64,000 nt of DNA from Rhizoctonia solani (lineage: Eukaryota; Basidiomycota; Agaricomycetes; Cantharellales; Ceratobasidiaceae), in the NCBI RefSeq assembly GCF_016906535.1, contig NC_057377.1, positions 682,001-746,000 of the forward strand. The letters are read 5' to 3'. Below the pieces are notes generated by a model that worked only from the letters and a program-made list of their open reading frames with translations, searched no databases and was not told where the DNA came from. The position numbers and the translations under genes were made by a program. Below, piece by piece: positions 32,616 through 44,663 of the stretch (its first letter is position 1; every line of letters starts with the position of its first letter).

Positions 32616-35600
32616 ATGGATATCGGACATCCTATAGCATCGCATGTCAAGTCAATATCATTCTCGTTTCTCAACTCTCATGATATTCGACGAATATCAG
32701 TCAAGCAAATTGTGAACCCGGTGCTGCTTGATGATTTGAACCGACCGAACATCGGAGGTCTGTATGATCCAGCGTTGGGACCGAGTGAACGGGGCGATGT
32801 GTAAGTCTAGATACTTGTAGCCGAATTAGTTGAGCTTATGTCTTTTGTAGGTGCGGAACATGTCGTCTCAATTCGTTCTCATGTCCTGGACACTTTGGCC
32901 ATATTGAGCTTCCTTCACCTGTCTATCACCCGCTGTTCATGACGAATATGCTTAATCTACTACGAGGAGTTTGTATGTGGTGTCACCAGTTTAAAATGTC
33001 CCAGGGCGAGGTACGTGGTGCCTATTTCGATTCCTATTCGCTAAAAATAATCTTTATGTGCAAAATACAGAAAGCCAAATATGAGGCTAAGCTAGTATTG
33101 CTCGAGCGGGGGTTACTAGCTGCTGCTTCCGACGTTGACGAGTTCTCGATGCGACCGGGTACCAAGAGCGAAGAGGGAGCAGAGCCGGGCGAGACTATAT
33201 CGGAATTCAGGCGACGTCTGGGCCTGTTTGTTAAGCACCATCTTAAAGATGCCCCCACCTCCACCCGGAATGACTACAAAGACGGACCGGTATATCAAGC
33301 CCGAAAGGATGTCATTCAGTCTTTCTTGAAGGCTGCAGTTGGATGCAAAAAGTGTGCTCATTGCGATGGGTAAGTTATTTGGTCAATTTACTGTATTTGT
33401 TCTGACGATCACTAGTTTCGGGTATACATACCGCAAGGATGGACATACTCGCATTGTGGAGTATGAACTTTCGAGGAAACATAAAACCTTGATGGAGGTC
33501 TTGGGTAAAGTCCGACCCAACGTTCTTCTCCTCGAGCGTCGTGCATCCCAATCCTCGAATCTTTCCTCTGAATACACCACTTCCAACCGAGACGAGGATG
33601 GAGACATCGAAATGGAAGATATCGAAGAACCTGAGCCTCTGGGCGAATCCACACTCGAGGATGCACCCCGAGATCCTGGTGAACTCCCGCGCTCAGTCTC
33701 TGGAGCAGTTAAAACGATCCGAGGCCGAAACGAGCGAGTCTTGCCACCCGAGGAAGCCCGCGCACATCTCCGCCGTCTTTTTGCCCGTGAAGCAAAACTG
33801 ACGACACTTCTCTACGGCCGTCATGGTCCGTTTGCGCGTCAGGCCAAGGCGGCCAACGCTGACATGTTCTTTTTGGATGTTTTACCGGTTCCGCCGACGA
33901 GGTTCAGGCCTCCGGCGAGGATGGGCGATAGTGTATTTGAGCATCCGCAGAATGAGTTGTTGACCAAGGTCCTGGTTACTGCGTACCGTCTGAGGGACTT
34001 GGAGGCTGCCTTGAGAGAGGCCAATAAGAAGCCTACCGAGAGGGACGAGGTGAGTTTTTCTATATCCGCTCGGAGGTTCTATGCTTATTCTTGTCGAATA
34101 GGTCGATGAGCTCGAGGCAGCTCAAGAAGGACACCGACAAAAGCTGTTTGGGCAATTGCTCGAGGCTCTAATCCAGCTCCAAATAGACGTCAACTCGTTT
34201 ATGGACAGCTCTAAGAACCCAGCGCCCGTCCGACAAGGGAAACTCCCAACTGCAGGTGTGAAGCAAGGGCTTGAAAAGAAGGAGGGTTTGTTCAGAAAGC
34301 ACATGATGGTGCGTTAAAGTAGTAAATTTGAAGATATAATAGGACGCTAAATGGAGCATCAGGGTAAACGAGTCAACTATGCTGCCCGTTCCGTCATTTC
34401 TCCCGACGTCAATATCGAGACTAACGAAATCGGTATTCCGCCTGTTTTCGCTCGCAAGCTCACCTTTCCCGAACCTGTCACATCGCACAACGTCAAAGAG
34501 TTACGGCAAGCAGTGATAAATGGTACTGCGGTCTACCCGGGTGCTAGTATTGTACAGAACGAAGATGGTGGATTGATTTATTTGGTGAGTACATTGGGTC
34601 GACTCCGTATGTGACAACTCTTGAGTTCAGTTTAGGACAAAATGGAACCCGACGCTCGTGCCGCTCTGGCCGCTCGACTCCTTACGCCTCAAGAAGGCCC
34701 AGCGCCAAACGATCTTACCCATAGGGATGCACGAGGAAAGACTGTATATCGACATCTGAAGGACGGTGACATCTTGATCTTGAATCGTCAACCTACGCTG
34801 CATAAGCCCAGTATGATGGCTCACCGCGCAAAAGTACTCAAGGGCGAAAAAACGATCCGCATGCATTATGCTAACTGGTAAGCTAATTCGTTCCATCTAA
34901 TGGAAGATGACATTTACCGAAGGAAATTTGTACAGCAATTCGTATAATGGTTAGTTCCGTTGCTATTTCCGAGAATGGAATTAAACTGACATTCGGGGGA
35001 TCTTAGCTGACTTTGATGGAGACGAGATGAATATTCATTTCGCACGTGAGTTTCTGAGAAGCGGAATGCAACTACATTCTCTAAACTTCTTTCTACAGAA
35101 AACCATGTTGCCCGGTCTGAAGCTATACATATCGCCAATACCGATAACCAATACCTCGCTGCGACATCCGGCGACCCGTTACGCGGTCTGATCCAGGATC
35201 ATGTTGTTGCTGGTGTATGGATGACCAACAAGTCGACAATGTTTAGTCGAGAAGAGTACTATCAGTTATTGTACGGCGCTCTGCGTCCCGAGAACGACTA
35301 CTCTGGTCAAGGAAGGGTCAAGACGCTGCCTCCGGCGATATGGAAACCAAAACCGTTGTGGACCGGGAAACAGATTGTATGTGTGAACCGATTATGCCTA
35401 GGTTTGCATTGACAAGGACGATAGATTTCGACTCTATTATTAAATATCACACCTCCGAATGCGGGCGGCCTAACTCTTATATCCAAGGGCAAGGTCGGAA
35501 ACGAACATTGGGGTCCTCACTCGAAGGAAGAGACCGTTCTCTTCTACGACGGTGAATTATTATGCGGTGTGCTCGATAAATCTCAATTCGGCGCATCCTC

Positions 35601-38600
35601 ATACGGTCTGGTCCACTCGGTCTATGAACTCTACGGTGCCGAAACAGCTGGCCGCCTTTTGAGCATCCTGAGTCGGCTCTTTACCAAATTCCTTCAACAT
35701 CGTGCATTTACTTGCCGTATGGACGATTTGGCTCTAACTCCGGAAGGAGATGCTCGTCGTTCCAAGATCCTGCGAGACGCTCAGACATTCGGATATGAAG
35801 CAGCTGTCGAGAATTTCCCGTCTCTAGATGGCGCTTCCCCCGAAGAATGTGCTCGACGACTCCCAATTCTCCTCGAAGAAGTGCTTCGAGACGATGCCAA
35901 GATGGCCAACCTAGATCTCACCGTGAAGAAAAAGATGACGGCTGTAACCGAATCGGTCACCAAGACATGCATGCCTCACGGTCTACTCCGTAAATTCCCT
36001 GACAATCACATGCAAACGATGACCATGTCTGGTGCTAAAGGCTCCGCCGTCAATGCTCGTCAAATCTCGTGTGGACTGGGTCAGCAAGAACTTGAAGGCC
36101 GGCGTGTACCTACCATGGTGAGCGGCAAGACACTGCCTTCTTTCAAGCCCTTTGAGACGGCTGCTATTGCCGGAGGATACATCGCCAGCCGTTTCTTGAC
36201 CGGAATTCGACCGCAAGAGTTTTATTTCCACTGTATGGCCGGACGAGAAGGTTTGATCGATACGGCCGTCAAGACGAGTCGATCGGGGTACCTCCAACGT
36301 TGTTTGATCAAACATCTCGAGGGCCTAAAAGTTCATTACGACGGGACGGTTCGAGGATCGGATTCGGCGGTCCTTCAGTTTGCGTATGGAGGCGACGGGT
36401 TGGACGTGACTCGTCAAAAGCACTTGCTCGCTTTTGGCAGCGAGAAGAAGAAACTCCAGGACCAGTTGTTCGAGTTTGCGCTCCGGAACGAACGGGCTCT
36501 TCGTGCGAGATTGAATGTACTCGATATTGTCGGGTTATTAGATGAACATACTGCTGTAGAGCATATGCAGAAGGCGTTGAAGAAGCCGCATAAATACCCT
36601 CCGACCATGTCGATATACCCGTCCACGATGTACATCGGATCGACAAGCGAAGCGTATGCATCGGTTCTCGACGCATACATCAAAGAAAATCCACATCAGC
36701 TAATCCTAGCCAAATCCAAAAAGAAAGACGGAGAACCAAAAGTCCCGAAGCTTCAAAGCCACTATAAGCAAATGCCTGGCGCAATGTTCAAGCTGCTCAT
36801 GAACGTCCGATATCTGAGGAGTTTGGCCGAGCCTGGAGAGGCGGTTGGGTTGTTGGCTAGTCAAGGGTGCGTGACTGGGATTGCATTTGGATTGGATGCT
36901 CGTTTCGGCTATGGTTATGCCTCCAGCCACAGGTCTCGGTTTAGGTTTTGGGATTGATTGGTTCATAAGAATGGTGCTGACTCGTCATACTCTCTAGTGT
37001 TGGAGAACCCTCGACTCAGATGACGCTCAACACTTTCCACTTTGCAGGTGAGTATATGCGTGTGGGGAACCAAACATTTTGATCATAATTTTTCAAAGGA
37101 CACGGTGCCGCCAATGTCACACTTGGTATCCCACGACTTCGAGAAATCGTCATGACCGCATCTACCAAACCAAAAACACCGACAATGACTCTCCCTCTTC
37201 TCACCTTGTCTTCCACCATCCGCCCCCCGTCCGCCGAGCAAGTCACGTTGTTCACAAAACACGCATCTCGTCTCACACTGGCCGCCGTCACCTCCCATAT
37301 CACCGTACGCGAGTCACTCAGTAATGCTCGTCGAACATATGCCGTACAGGTCACATTTTATCCGGCCGATGAATGCGAAGCTGCGTATGGTGTCTCGCGG
37401 CCGGCTGTTGCTCGTGCAATTGGAGGCCGGTTCGCCCTCGTGCTACGCAAAGAAGTGATTACTGCGATCAAAAAGGCCGTTGGAGAAGTCAAGGACCAGG
37501 TTGGAGGCGTCGGAAAAGGCCGAGCTGTGCGTGACGCGTTGGATGGTGCAGGTGGGGTAGGTGCGGATGATGATGCCGATATCCCCGAAGGTGAGATGGG
37601 AACGAACCATAGGGACGACGTATCCGAGGTCGGAGACGGCGACGCGGACGAGATGAAACGGAAATCAAGGACACAAGAAGCCGCGACATATTCCGACGAC
37701 GAGAGCGAAGAAGAGAGTGATGCCGAGCCCGATATTGACGCTGATGAGATCGAGGCGGCCGTGGATGCTGATGGCGATGACGACGACCTTGAGATTGACT
37801 TGAAGCCAGGGAAGAAGTCTGACTCTAAAAAGTCAAAGAGCAAGAAAAAGGGAACAGACGAATGGGAGGTTTCTCCCACCTTGGCTCAAGACTTTGTGGA
37901 CACGACCAAGTTTGGTGGAAGCCTCGAGTTTGCTAAGGATGCGTGCACGTTTGATATGGAGGTGAGAGATGACTCTAATGTTGTTGCCCAGAATTATACC
38001 GATCCTGAAACGGCCCTAGTTCTCCTCATCCACACCCAAACTCCTCCTCGTTGGTATCCTCGAGCAATGCATGCACAAGACCGTCATTCACGAGATTCCA
38101 AACATTACGTCCGTCCACGAGGTAAAAGAACCAGATCCAAAACACCCCGGCCAATTCAGGACCAAGCATCTCGAGACGACGGGAACCAACTTCTCAGGAA
38201 TCTGGGCCGCTGCTTCCGATGTTGTCGACCTAGACAATATTACAAGCAACGATATTCATGCGATCCTGTGTGCGTATGGAGTGGAGATGGCTCGTACGGC
38301 TATTCTCAAGGAAATCGAGAGTGTGTTCTCAGTGTACAAAATTGCAGTCGATTTCAGGCATTTGACACTGATTGCCGATTACATGGTGCGTTTCAATCTA
38401 GACGATCGTATCAGTTATTCATGTTGTTTATAGACCTTTGACGGAGGATACAAGCCATTCAACCGACGAGGAATATCAACACACAGTTCTACCCTCCTCA
38501 AGGCTTCTTACGAAACGACGGCTGCCTTCTTATCAGACGCGACCCTTCACGGAGACTTTGATGATCTTACCAGCCCATCTGGGAACATTGTCCTTGGACG

Positions 38601-38652
38601 GCCGATTCAGACCGGAACTGGGATCTTTAGCATCGGTGTGCCTATGGCATAA
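32616..38652 (+). CDS. RPA190: DNA-directed RNA polymerase I largest subunit (RPA1/RPA190)
   Basis: Catalytic subunit of RNA polymerase I, which makes the large rRNA precursor in the nucleolus. Fifteen exons: 32616-32800, 32851-33010, 33071-33369, 33416-34049, 34102-34308, 34363-34584, 34636-34877, 34936-34949, 35007-35045, 35099-35376, 35425-36866, 36998-37047, 37099-37961, 38020-38385 and 38434-38652. They give 1739 residues, the expected size. The N-terminus has the zinc-binding [17 protein letters not shown] (from residue 63). The metal-binding active-site loop [10 protein letters not shown] (aspartates 656, 658, 660) is intact. The funnel/bridge-helix region follows, then a long acidic Ser/Asp/Glu insert coded around 37550-37860, typical of Pol I. 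The end is [13 protein letters not shown] and a Gly-rich tail. The long open frame continuing past 37961 is intron read-through. Confidence 0.96.
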
Positions 38653-39062
38653 GCGCAATCTAATGAACTTGTATTATCTTTTTGCATTGTAATAAATCGC
38701 TATCCAAAAACAAAAGTCTCCTCTTGACATGAATAGTGGTTGATTTCTATCACAAGTCCATCACAGTCGAGAACAAGATGCGAGCGATTGCGCCATTCTC
38801 TCTCACACTGTTGCCGCCGGCATTTAACCATCTCGCCTGCCAGGGCTTAACGTTTAACGTTGATCGACGAGACGCCAATCATCAAAATAGTTCTCGATCT
38901 TATGATCACTCTCAAGGCCAAGTATGGTTTACAGGATATCAATTTATGATAGGAATATAGATACAGAACTAGCAAACAGCCAGGAGTTGACAATAACCAA
39001 CAACAATTGCAAGTCAGATACGCGTATACGGGCATCGGGTAGCAACCAAACTCACAAGTAAT
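38653..39062. other. Intergenic, convergent 3' ends
   Basis: Lies between the ends of the polymerase gene (plus) and the first cysteine-peptide gene (minus). AATAAA-like motif near 38690. No gene recognised. Confidence 0.5.
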
Positions 39063-39209
39063 TTACTTCTTCTCGCAGTCGCAGGCGGGGTAAGAGCAGG
39101 TGCCGGCGGTGGTCTTCACACCTTGGCATTCAACGGAAGTGGGCTAGAAAGGACAGCGTATGAGCATGGAAGTGGTACAAGATACAAAAGCCCATACCTT
39201 GGAAGACAT
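39063..39209 (-). CDS. 30-residue cysteine-containing peptide, copy 1
   Basis: A tiny two-exon gene: ATG and three codons at 39209-39198, an intron of 54 bases, then 39143-39063. The product is 30 residues: MSSK, PTSVECQGVKTTAGTC, SYPACDCEKK. Cysteines fall at positions 10, 20, 25 and 27. It is too short for ordinary gene callers, but copy 2 repeats the exon layout, 12-base first exon, 81-base second exon and nearly the same protein, which argues strongly for a real gene. No signal peptide, so probably cytosolic. The CxC end recalls small fungal metallothioneins, but four cysteines is few; metal binding is only a guess. Promoter side (above 39209) has a TATAAAAG-like box near 39270 and several CCAAT boxes. 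Confidence 0.72.
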
Positions 39210-40024
39210 GATGCTCGTAGAGTAGTTAGATGAGTGTGGTGAGTGGATGCCGATACGAGGGACACCTTTTATACCACAAGTGACAGTAACCGCCTGGCCA
39301 TGATTGGCCGCGGAGAAGCGTCACTGCCCCGCAATGTTGCGGCCTCGAGGGCCTTCTGAATGAGAAATAGCAGCAACGCGATTGGTCAACAGGGAGCTTT
39401 ATGAAATCAAACTCCGAGGCCCAAGCCTCGTCCATCAAACCAATTATTAGTAATCGACTGAGTGAGCCAATCAGCGAACAGGTATTTGTGAGTCGGCTCC
39501 GCAGCACGTGGAGAACGACCTTTCCAGATGGTTCGACCTGTCCTCGTGCGCTGCCATCAATCTTCGACCATAGGCGCCTTCTGGCCTTCTGCACTCGGTT
39601 GATCTTCCAAGACATGACACGCCTTTAGACACGTCTCTACTAATGTGGCTTCCGGCACTGTGTGACCGGGCTCCGCGCTGCACTTAGACTTCGATGTTCC
39701 AAACGCGTATACCATACTACACATATTCCCTGCGTCTCGATACAGGCATAGTTCTCAAATCACGTATTGGGCAAACAGGAGTGATCACAATTTGCAATTA
39801 GACAAGGTCGTATTCTATTGTGTAATTGAGAGCCACTACCAGATCGGTTGCTGGGTCTCTAGCTTTCTTTCACTCATGAATCACACGTATGCTTATCGAA
39901 TACAGAGCTTCATTTAAGAGGCTACAGCGGTTTACAAAAAAATCGATTCATTCAAGTAAAGACTAACCGCATCTAGTCAGGATGCTGTTTTCTTCGGGCG
40001 ATTAAATGATTACTCACAAGTGGT
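39210..40024. promoter_or_regulatory. CCAAT-rich promoter region of peptide gene copy 1
   Basis: Upstream (for the minus strand) of copy 1. ATTGG, the reverse of CCAAT, occurs at 39303-39307 and 39381-39385, and CCAAT at 39440-39444 and 39467-39471. A TATA-like box (TATAAAAG on the minus strand) lies near 39270-39277. 39630-40020 also holds the 3' flank of copy 2 and no recognised gene. Confidence 0.55.
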
Positions 40025-40173
40025 TTACTTCTTCTCGCAGTCGCAGGCGGGGTAGGAGCAAGTTCCAGCAGTGGACTTGACACCTTGGCACTCAACGGAC
40101 GCGGGCTATAAAAATCTGGCTTAGTGTGCATGCTCGCACTGTGGACGAACGTAATACGAACCTTGGCAGACAT
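40025..40173 (-). CDS. 30-residue cysteine-containing peptide, copy 2
   Basis: Exons 40173-40162 (four codons) and 40105-40025, with an intron of 56 bases. The product (MSAK, PASVECQGVKSTAGTC, SYPACDCEKK) differs from copy 1 at only four of 30 residues, while the intron sequences have diverged. This is the pattern expected when the protein is under selection. The 5' leader GTAGAGTAGTTA just before the ATG is also shared with copy 1. Cysteines are at the same positions (10, 20, 25, 27). A tandem duplication about 960 bases apart in the same orientation. Function unknown; metal-binding or stress peptide is one possibility. Confidence 0.74.
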
Positions 40174-43100
40174 GGCAATGTAGAGTAGTTAAGTAAGGGT
40201 TGGAATAAAGTAGCAAGTGAAGAAGGCTCGCTGGGAGATAGTCGGGCAGCTGGGAGGCCTGTATTTAAACCCCTTCAGAACCCAATTCGCCTGTTCCCAT
40301 TGGCTACTTAGGCTCTACTCTGGGAGGCGCCCCATTCCCCTACCGCTCGGACATAAAACACGTCCGCCATTGGCTGGGGGCCCTCAGTGAGTAAATGACC
40401 CCTTCTGGTTGGCTCGTTAAGCCCCCCATATCATTAGCATCTGGGCTCAGCAAGGGTCATGAGATCCGCCGAGTTTGAAAACCCGATCTTCAGTGTGACA
40501 GTTTTGCGGAATCTGGCACATTGATCGACGTTTACGGAAAGTTCTTCAGCTCGATGGTGGAGCCGCAAATCCAACGAGGCTTGAAATGCGGAATTTTCAC
40601 AACCATATCACACGACTTCTACCTTTGGCGTTGTCTAATGTAGCTAGCTCTGGCCATGTACATCAAAAAGTGACATGCATATAGCCATTTTGGTATTGTT
40701 GGGCGGCGTTTAAGTGGTGCCCAGGTCCGACTCATTGGTCACTACGGCACGGTCCTCGTGTTGTCGTTCGGTCGTTTTCTGACACTTTCCATTGTGCACC
40801 TGCTACAATTCCGTTGGTTTGGTGGCCTTGCCAGCTGAAATTGACTCTCGATCCTTGCCTTATCTTCGCCTTCTCCTATCTAATCGTAATCTTATCTCAG
40901 CTCGCATAGCTATAGTATGATAAGATAGAAGAAGGTTCGGTTATTACTGCGAGGTTGTTCCATTTCATCGTGCTCTTTTGGGAGGTCATACCCAGAAGAA
41001 AGAACCGTCCGCGCTCGGAACATCACGTATGGGTACTCCAAGGAGAATACAAGGGAATGCATATACCCTTTTGATTCGGCCACGTTTCTCTCCCAATAAT
41101 AGCCGTTTTTCGGGGCTACTTACTAGATTTGGGAGTAATCTGACCAACCGGGACCGTTTGTAATCTGTTTACCTGGCACAGCAGCACCATAACGGAAATA
41201 TCCGCTTCTAACATATACCTCTACAGACATGGTTCGTAATAATATATAGGGTTTCCAGTTCAGTTACATAACGTATGTACGCTGGGGCCCTAAACTACGT
41301 ATACGGACCTGTTTTTTTTATGGAAGTCAATGACGAAGTGCCTGAGGTGTCCCCAAGGCCGAGTTCGTTGCATACCACTTGCTCTCTATTAACTTGAAGC
41401 CTTCACGAGCTGATATCATCAGGTACATAGAGTGTATGCACGCTGGTTTACTCGCCGTGACTGTATCAGGCTATGGTCATTTAAGTCATATAAAGGCTAG
41501 TTACATATAAATGTGACTGGAATGCTAGAACAAGTATATATGGCTGAATAGTCGGTATCAGCATTTTTCGGCAGTATTGAGATTAGATCGAGAGGGAGAA
41601 GCCGTTGGGCTGTCCTTGATTTGCCATCTTGGGGATTGGTTAGACAATCGCATGCGCGCAATTCCCGGTCAGCCTAGCATTTGGCGACGTAAACATTTGA
41701 AGACGTGCTCAAGAGTCCTGATAAGCAATAAGATAGTTCCTTGTGAAAGCAGCAAGGTGCTGGTTTAACCTGGAGGCTATATCTGATGCGTTGAGCGAGA
41801 CCCAAGGATTTGCGATCAGAATTGAGTCTCAAGGTGTGGTGAGAATCAGCAGGGGTTGTAGGCAACACTATTCTATAATTTTAACGAGGCTTAAACCTTC
41901 TGGGATAAGCACCACCAGTTAGGGGCCTCGTTTGTTTCACGACACCTGAATACACGATTTCACATAATTTACCGAGGAGGACAACGGAGATATGATAGGT
42001 AGAGTTCGTTATTATGGCTTGTTTAGTTCCATTTTCATTGCAGCAAGAGATTCAGTGTTGGAACTAGCAACGAGGTGTGATTGTAGAAAATTCAAGGCTG
42101 ACAGTCCCTGACCTCGTAGCGCCCAGCGGTTCAGCTTGCTGAGCACTGAACCCACGTTAACTTTTAGAGCATTTGAGGACGTTCTACTAGCCTACCGAAT
42201 CAGTTTTACTCACACTGATGCTTTCATTTTTTTAGCGAACACTAGAGATGGTGATCCGTGTATTTGGACCAATCCCATATAGTGACTAGTACTATAAACT
42301 GTTTTTCGTCTCTATTTAACAAAATACACACTGGATCCTCTCCAATCTGCTGGATCAAGTTACATGTTAATACGAGCTCTGGACAAACTCCAATATAACC
42401 GGAGGCGCATACAGCTAGCTGTCTTGGCTGGCGTTTAAGATTTTGCTCCCCAAGGTATCCATACGGGCAGTTATTTCCGGTATGTAGGCGTTGTACTGAT
42501 AATATAGATAAGCGCACATAATGAATTTAGCTATGTGGAGGCTGATGTAATTTGCGCTGATGGTTGCTTCCCTTGGCCCCCGATCACTCCCTCCACCACG
42601 CCCAGATATGTGCTATCCTCGGCTAATCCATCCGTTATCCCTCAGTATACGCTCTTACAAGTCAAGGATTACTTTGCTTAGGGTGCCTCCACCAACAATA
42701 GGTTGCCGCTAGTCATTGGTTCTTTTACGTCGATTTGGACTAACGCTCCTGGGTGCTCCATCTATTGGGCACCAGATGGCGAGGTACCACTAGTTTAGCT
42801 CTATAACGCTCGTGCTGACCGAATGGTTGATGGCTCATCCACACATGCCCGATCTAAGTTCACTTGTATCCTTGGTTGGACACTTCTCAGTCCTTGTGAT
42901 TGATGACTTGGCAGGGCTCGGGTGCGAGTGGCCATAAGCATACCACTTTGTTAGGACCGAAGGTTGAATTTATTCTTCAATTTCTGTTTCATCCAATGCA
43001 GAAGGTGATCTCGGTGATGCCAATAAAGTACAGAGCAGAATTTATAGCAATTCGTTACGCTGCTTGCCAGAGGTCGGATATGCACTATTGGATTGGCCGA

Positions 43101-43336
43101 TAACAGTTTCTCAAAACGATTACTCCGTATATAAGTAGAATTAAGGTTAGAGTACCAAGAAGGAAGAACGTTGATCATAGAAAAGCGGGCATCGGTCATA
43201 GCCATCCAGTAACAGCGCTTTACTCACACATCCATCCGTACGTTCACACAGCCTCGAGCGCATTTATATCAGTCGCTGTGCAAGTCACTCTGGCCAAACC
43301 ACTAGGCCCCTACTTTCTTCCGGACTCCCGTACAAG
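40174..43336. other. Intergenic 3.2 kb, no gene recognised
   Basis: The first 250 bases hold the promoter of peptide gene copy 2, with a TTTAAATA box near 40261-40270 (minus sense) and CCAAT/ATTGG motifs at 40282-40286, 40299-40303 and 40369-40373. The remainder, 40500-43336, shows only short unconvincing open frames. A small RNA or a diverged repeat could be missed. Confidence 0.5.
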
Positions 43337-44663
43337 ATGCCTAGTACAGTTCTTCTTACTGGAGGAAACGGATTCATCGCCGTTCACATTATCAGTCTAT
43401 TATTGAGCGGTGGTCATTCAATTGTTGCGACTGTTCGCTCCGAGAACAAAACGACATATCTCCGCCAAAAGTTTGCTGAAGCCATCCCCGGCGGGCAATT
43501 GAAGTTTGCGATAGTGGAAGATATAACTGTTTCAGGCGCATTTGATGAAGTTTTGAAGAGTCATACGTTTGATGTCGTTTTGCACACCAGCAGCCCTTTT
43601 GTTTTTACTATGTAAGTAGCTAGGATCCTCTCAGTCATGATGTGTTAACCAGCGACCTAGCAATGACGTGAAGAAGGACCTCCTCGATCCTGCTGTACTC
43701 GGGACGACCGAGATTCTCAAGGCAATTAAAGCAAACGCGCCGACTGTCAAACATGTTGTAGTAACCTCATCTTTTGCCTCTATTGTTGACCTGAGCAAAG
43801 GAAATCGACCAGGATACATATATTCTGAGAAAGATTGGAATCCAGTATGTCCCGCACCGATCCAGCGGGGCTTGGAACTGACCCATATGCCTCCCCAATG
43901 CGTTGAATTAGATAACCTACGAAGATTCACAGAAGGACCCGGTGTCGGGATACTATGGATCTAAGAAATTTGCTGAAAAGGCTGCATGGGACTTTCTCGA
44001 GTCCGAGAAACCTAGTTTCAAGTTGACAACCATCTGCCCCCCAATGGCAAGTGATCCAACCGAATTATGACTAAGAAATAAGCTAAAATGGCCATGTAGG
44101 TCTATGGCCCAGCTCTACAGGAAGTGAAATCTATGTCTAATCTTAACGCGTCAAGCTCCGCCTTTTATGCCTTGTTCAGCGGCCAACAGAAAGAACTTAA
44201 AAATGCCGGCGTTTGGTTTTGGACAGATGTGCGAAATGTCGCCGAGGCTCATATTGCAGCGTTTGTAAGCGCTACATTATTCGAGATGAGAGACACCAAT
44301 GAATCTGTTGTCCAATTAGGAGAAACCTGGAACTGGGAACGAGAGGTTTTTCATATGTGAAGGAAGGTTTAGTATTAACTTCGTTGTTGAATATATCTGG
44401 AAACATTATCCAGAGAGGGCAAAGGCGAAAGGTATACCAGAGCGTATGTGAAATCTTATTTTCTGTGTCTTAATCGGAACTCTTAACAATACATCACAAT
44501 CTCAGCTTCCCCCTCTGCTGCATTCCCTGAAACAGGGACCTATTACCCCGATAATAGCAAGTCCAAGACCGTCCTTGGGATCGAGTACACTCCACCAGAG
44601 ATTACGATTCGGGATACTCTCGAACAGTTTGTTGCGCTTGAGAAGGAACTAGGGATAGAGTGA
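43337..44663 (+). CDS. Dihydroflavonol-4-reductase-like NAD(P)-dependent oxidoreductase
   Basis: Extended short-chain dehydrogenase/reductase of the DFR/aldehyde-reductase group, probably reducing a small carbonyl compound in the cytosol; substrate unknown. Six exons: 43337-43611, 43661-43844, 43912-44046, 44100-44264, 44320-44443 and 44506-44663, 346 residues, normal for the family. The Rossmann motif TGGNGFIA sits at residues 8-15. The active-site pair is Tyr168 and Lys172 in YGSKK. A VVTSSFASI strand carries the usual serine, and a PPMVYGP segment follows. The third intron starts with GC instead of GT (GCAAGT..TAG), which is the only way to join PPM to VYGP in frame. Similar yeast enzymes act on methylglyoxal or other aldehydes. 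Confidence 0.88.

Noticed and set aside
37152..38441. A separate acidic protein with a basic C-terminus in one long frame
   Set aside because: The frame reads through the intron 37962-38019 of the RNA polymerase I gene; splicing restores the conserved [17 protein letters not shown] segment.
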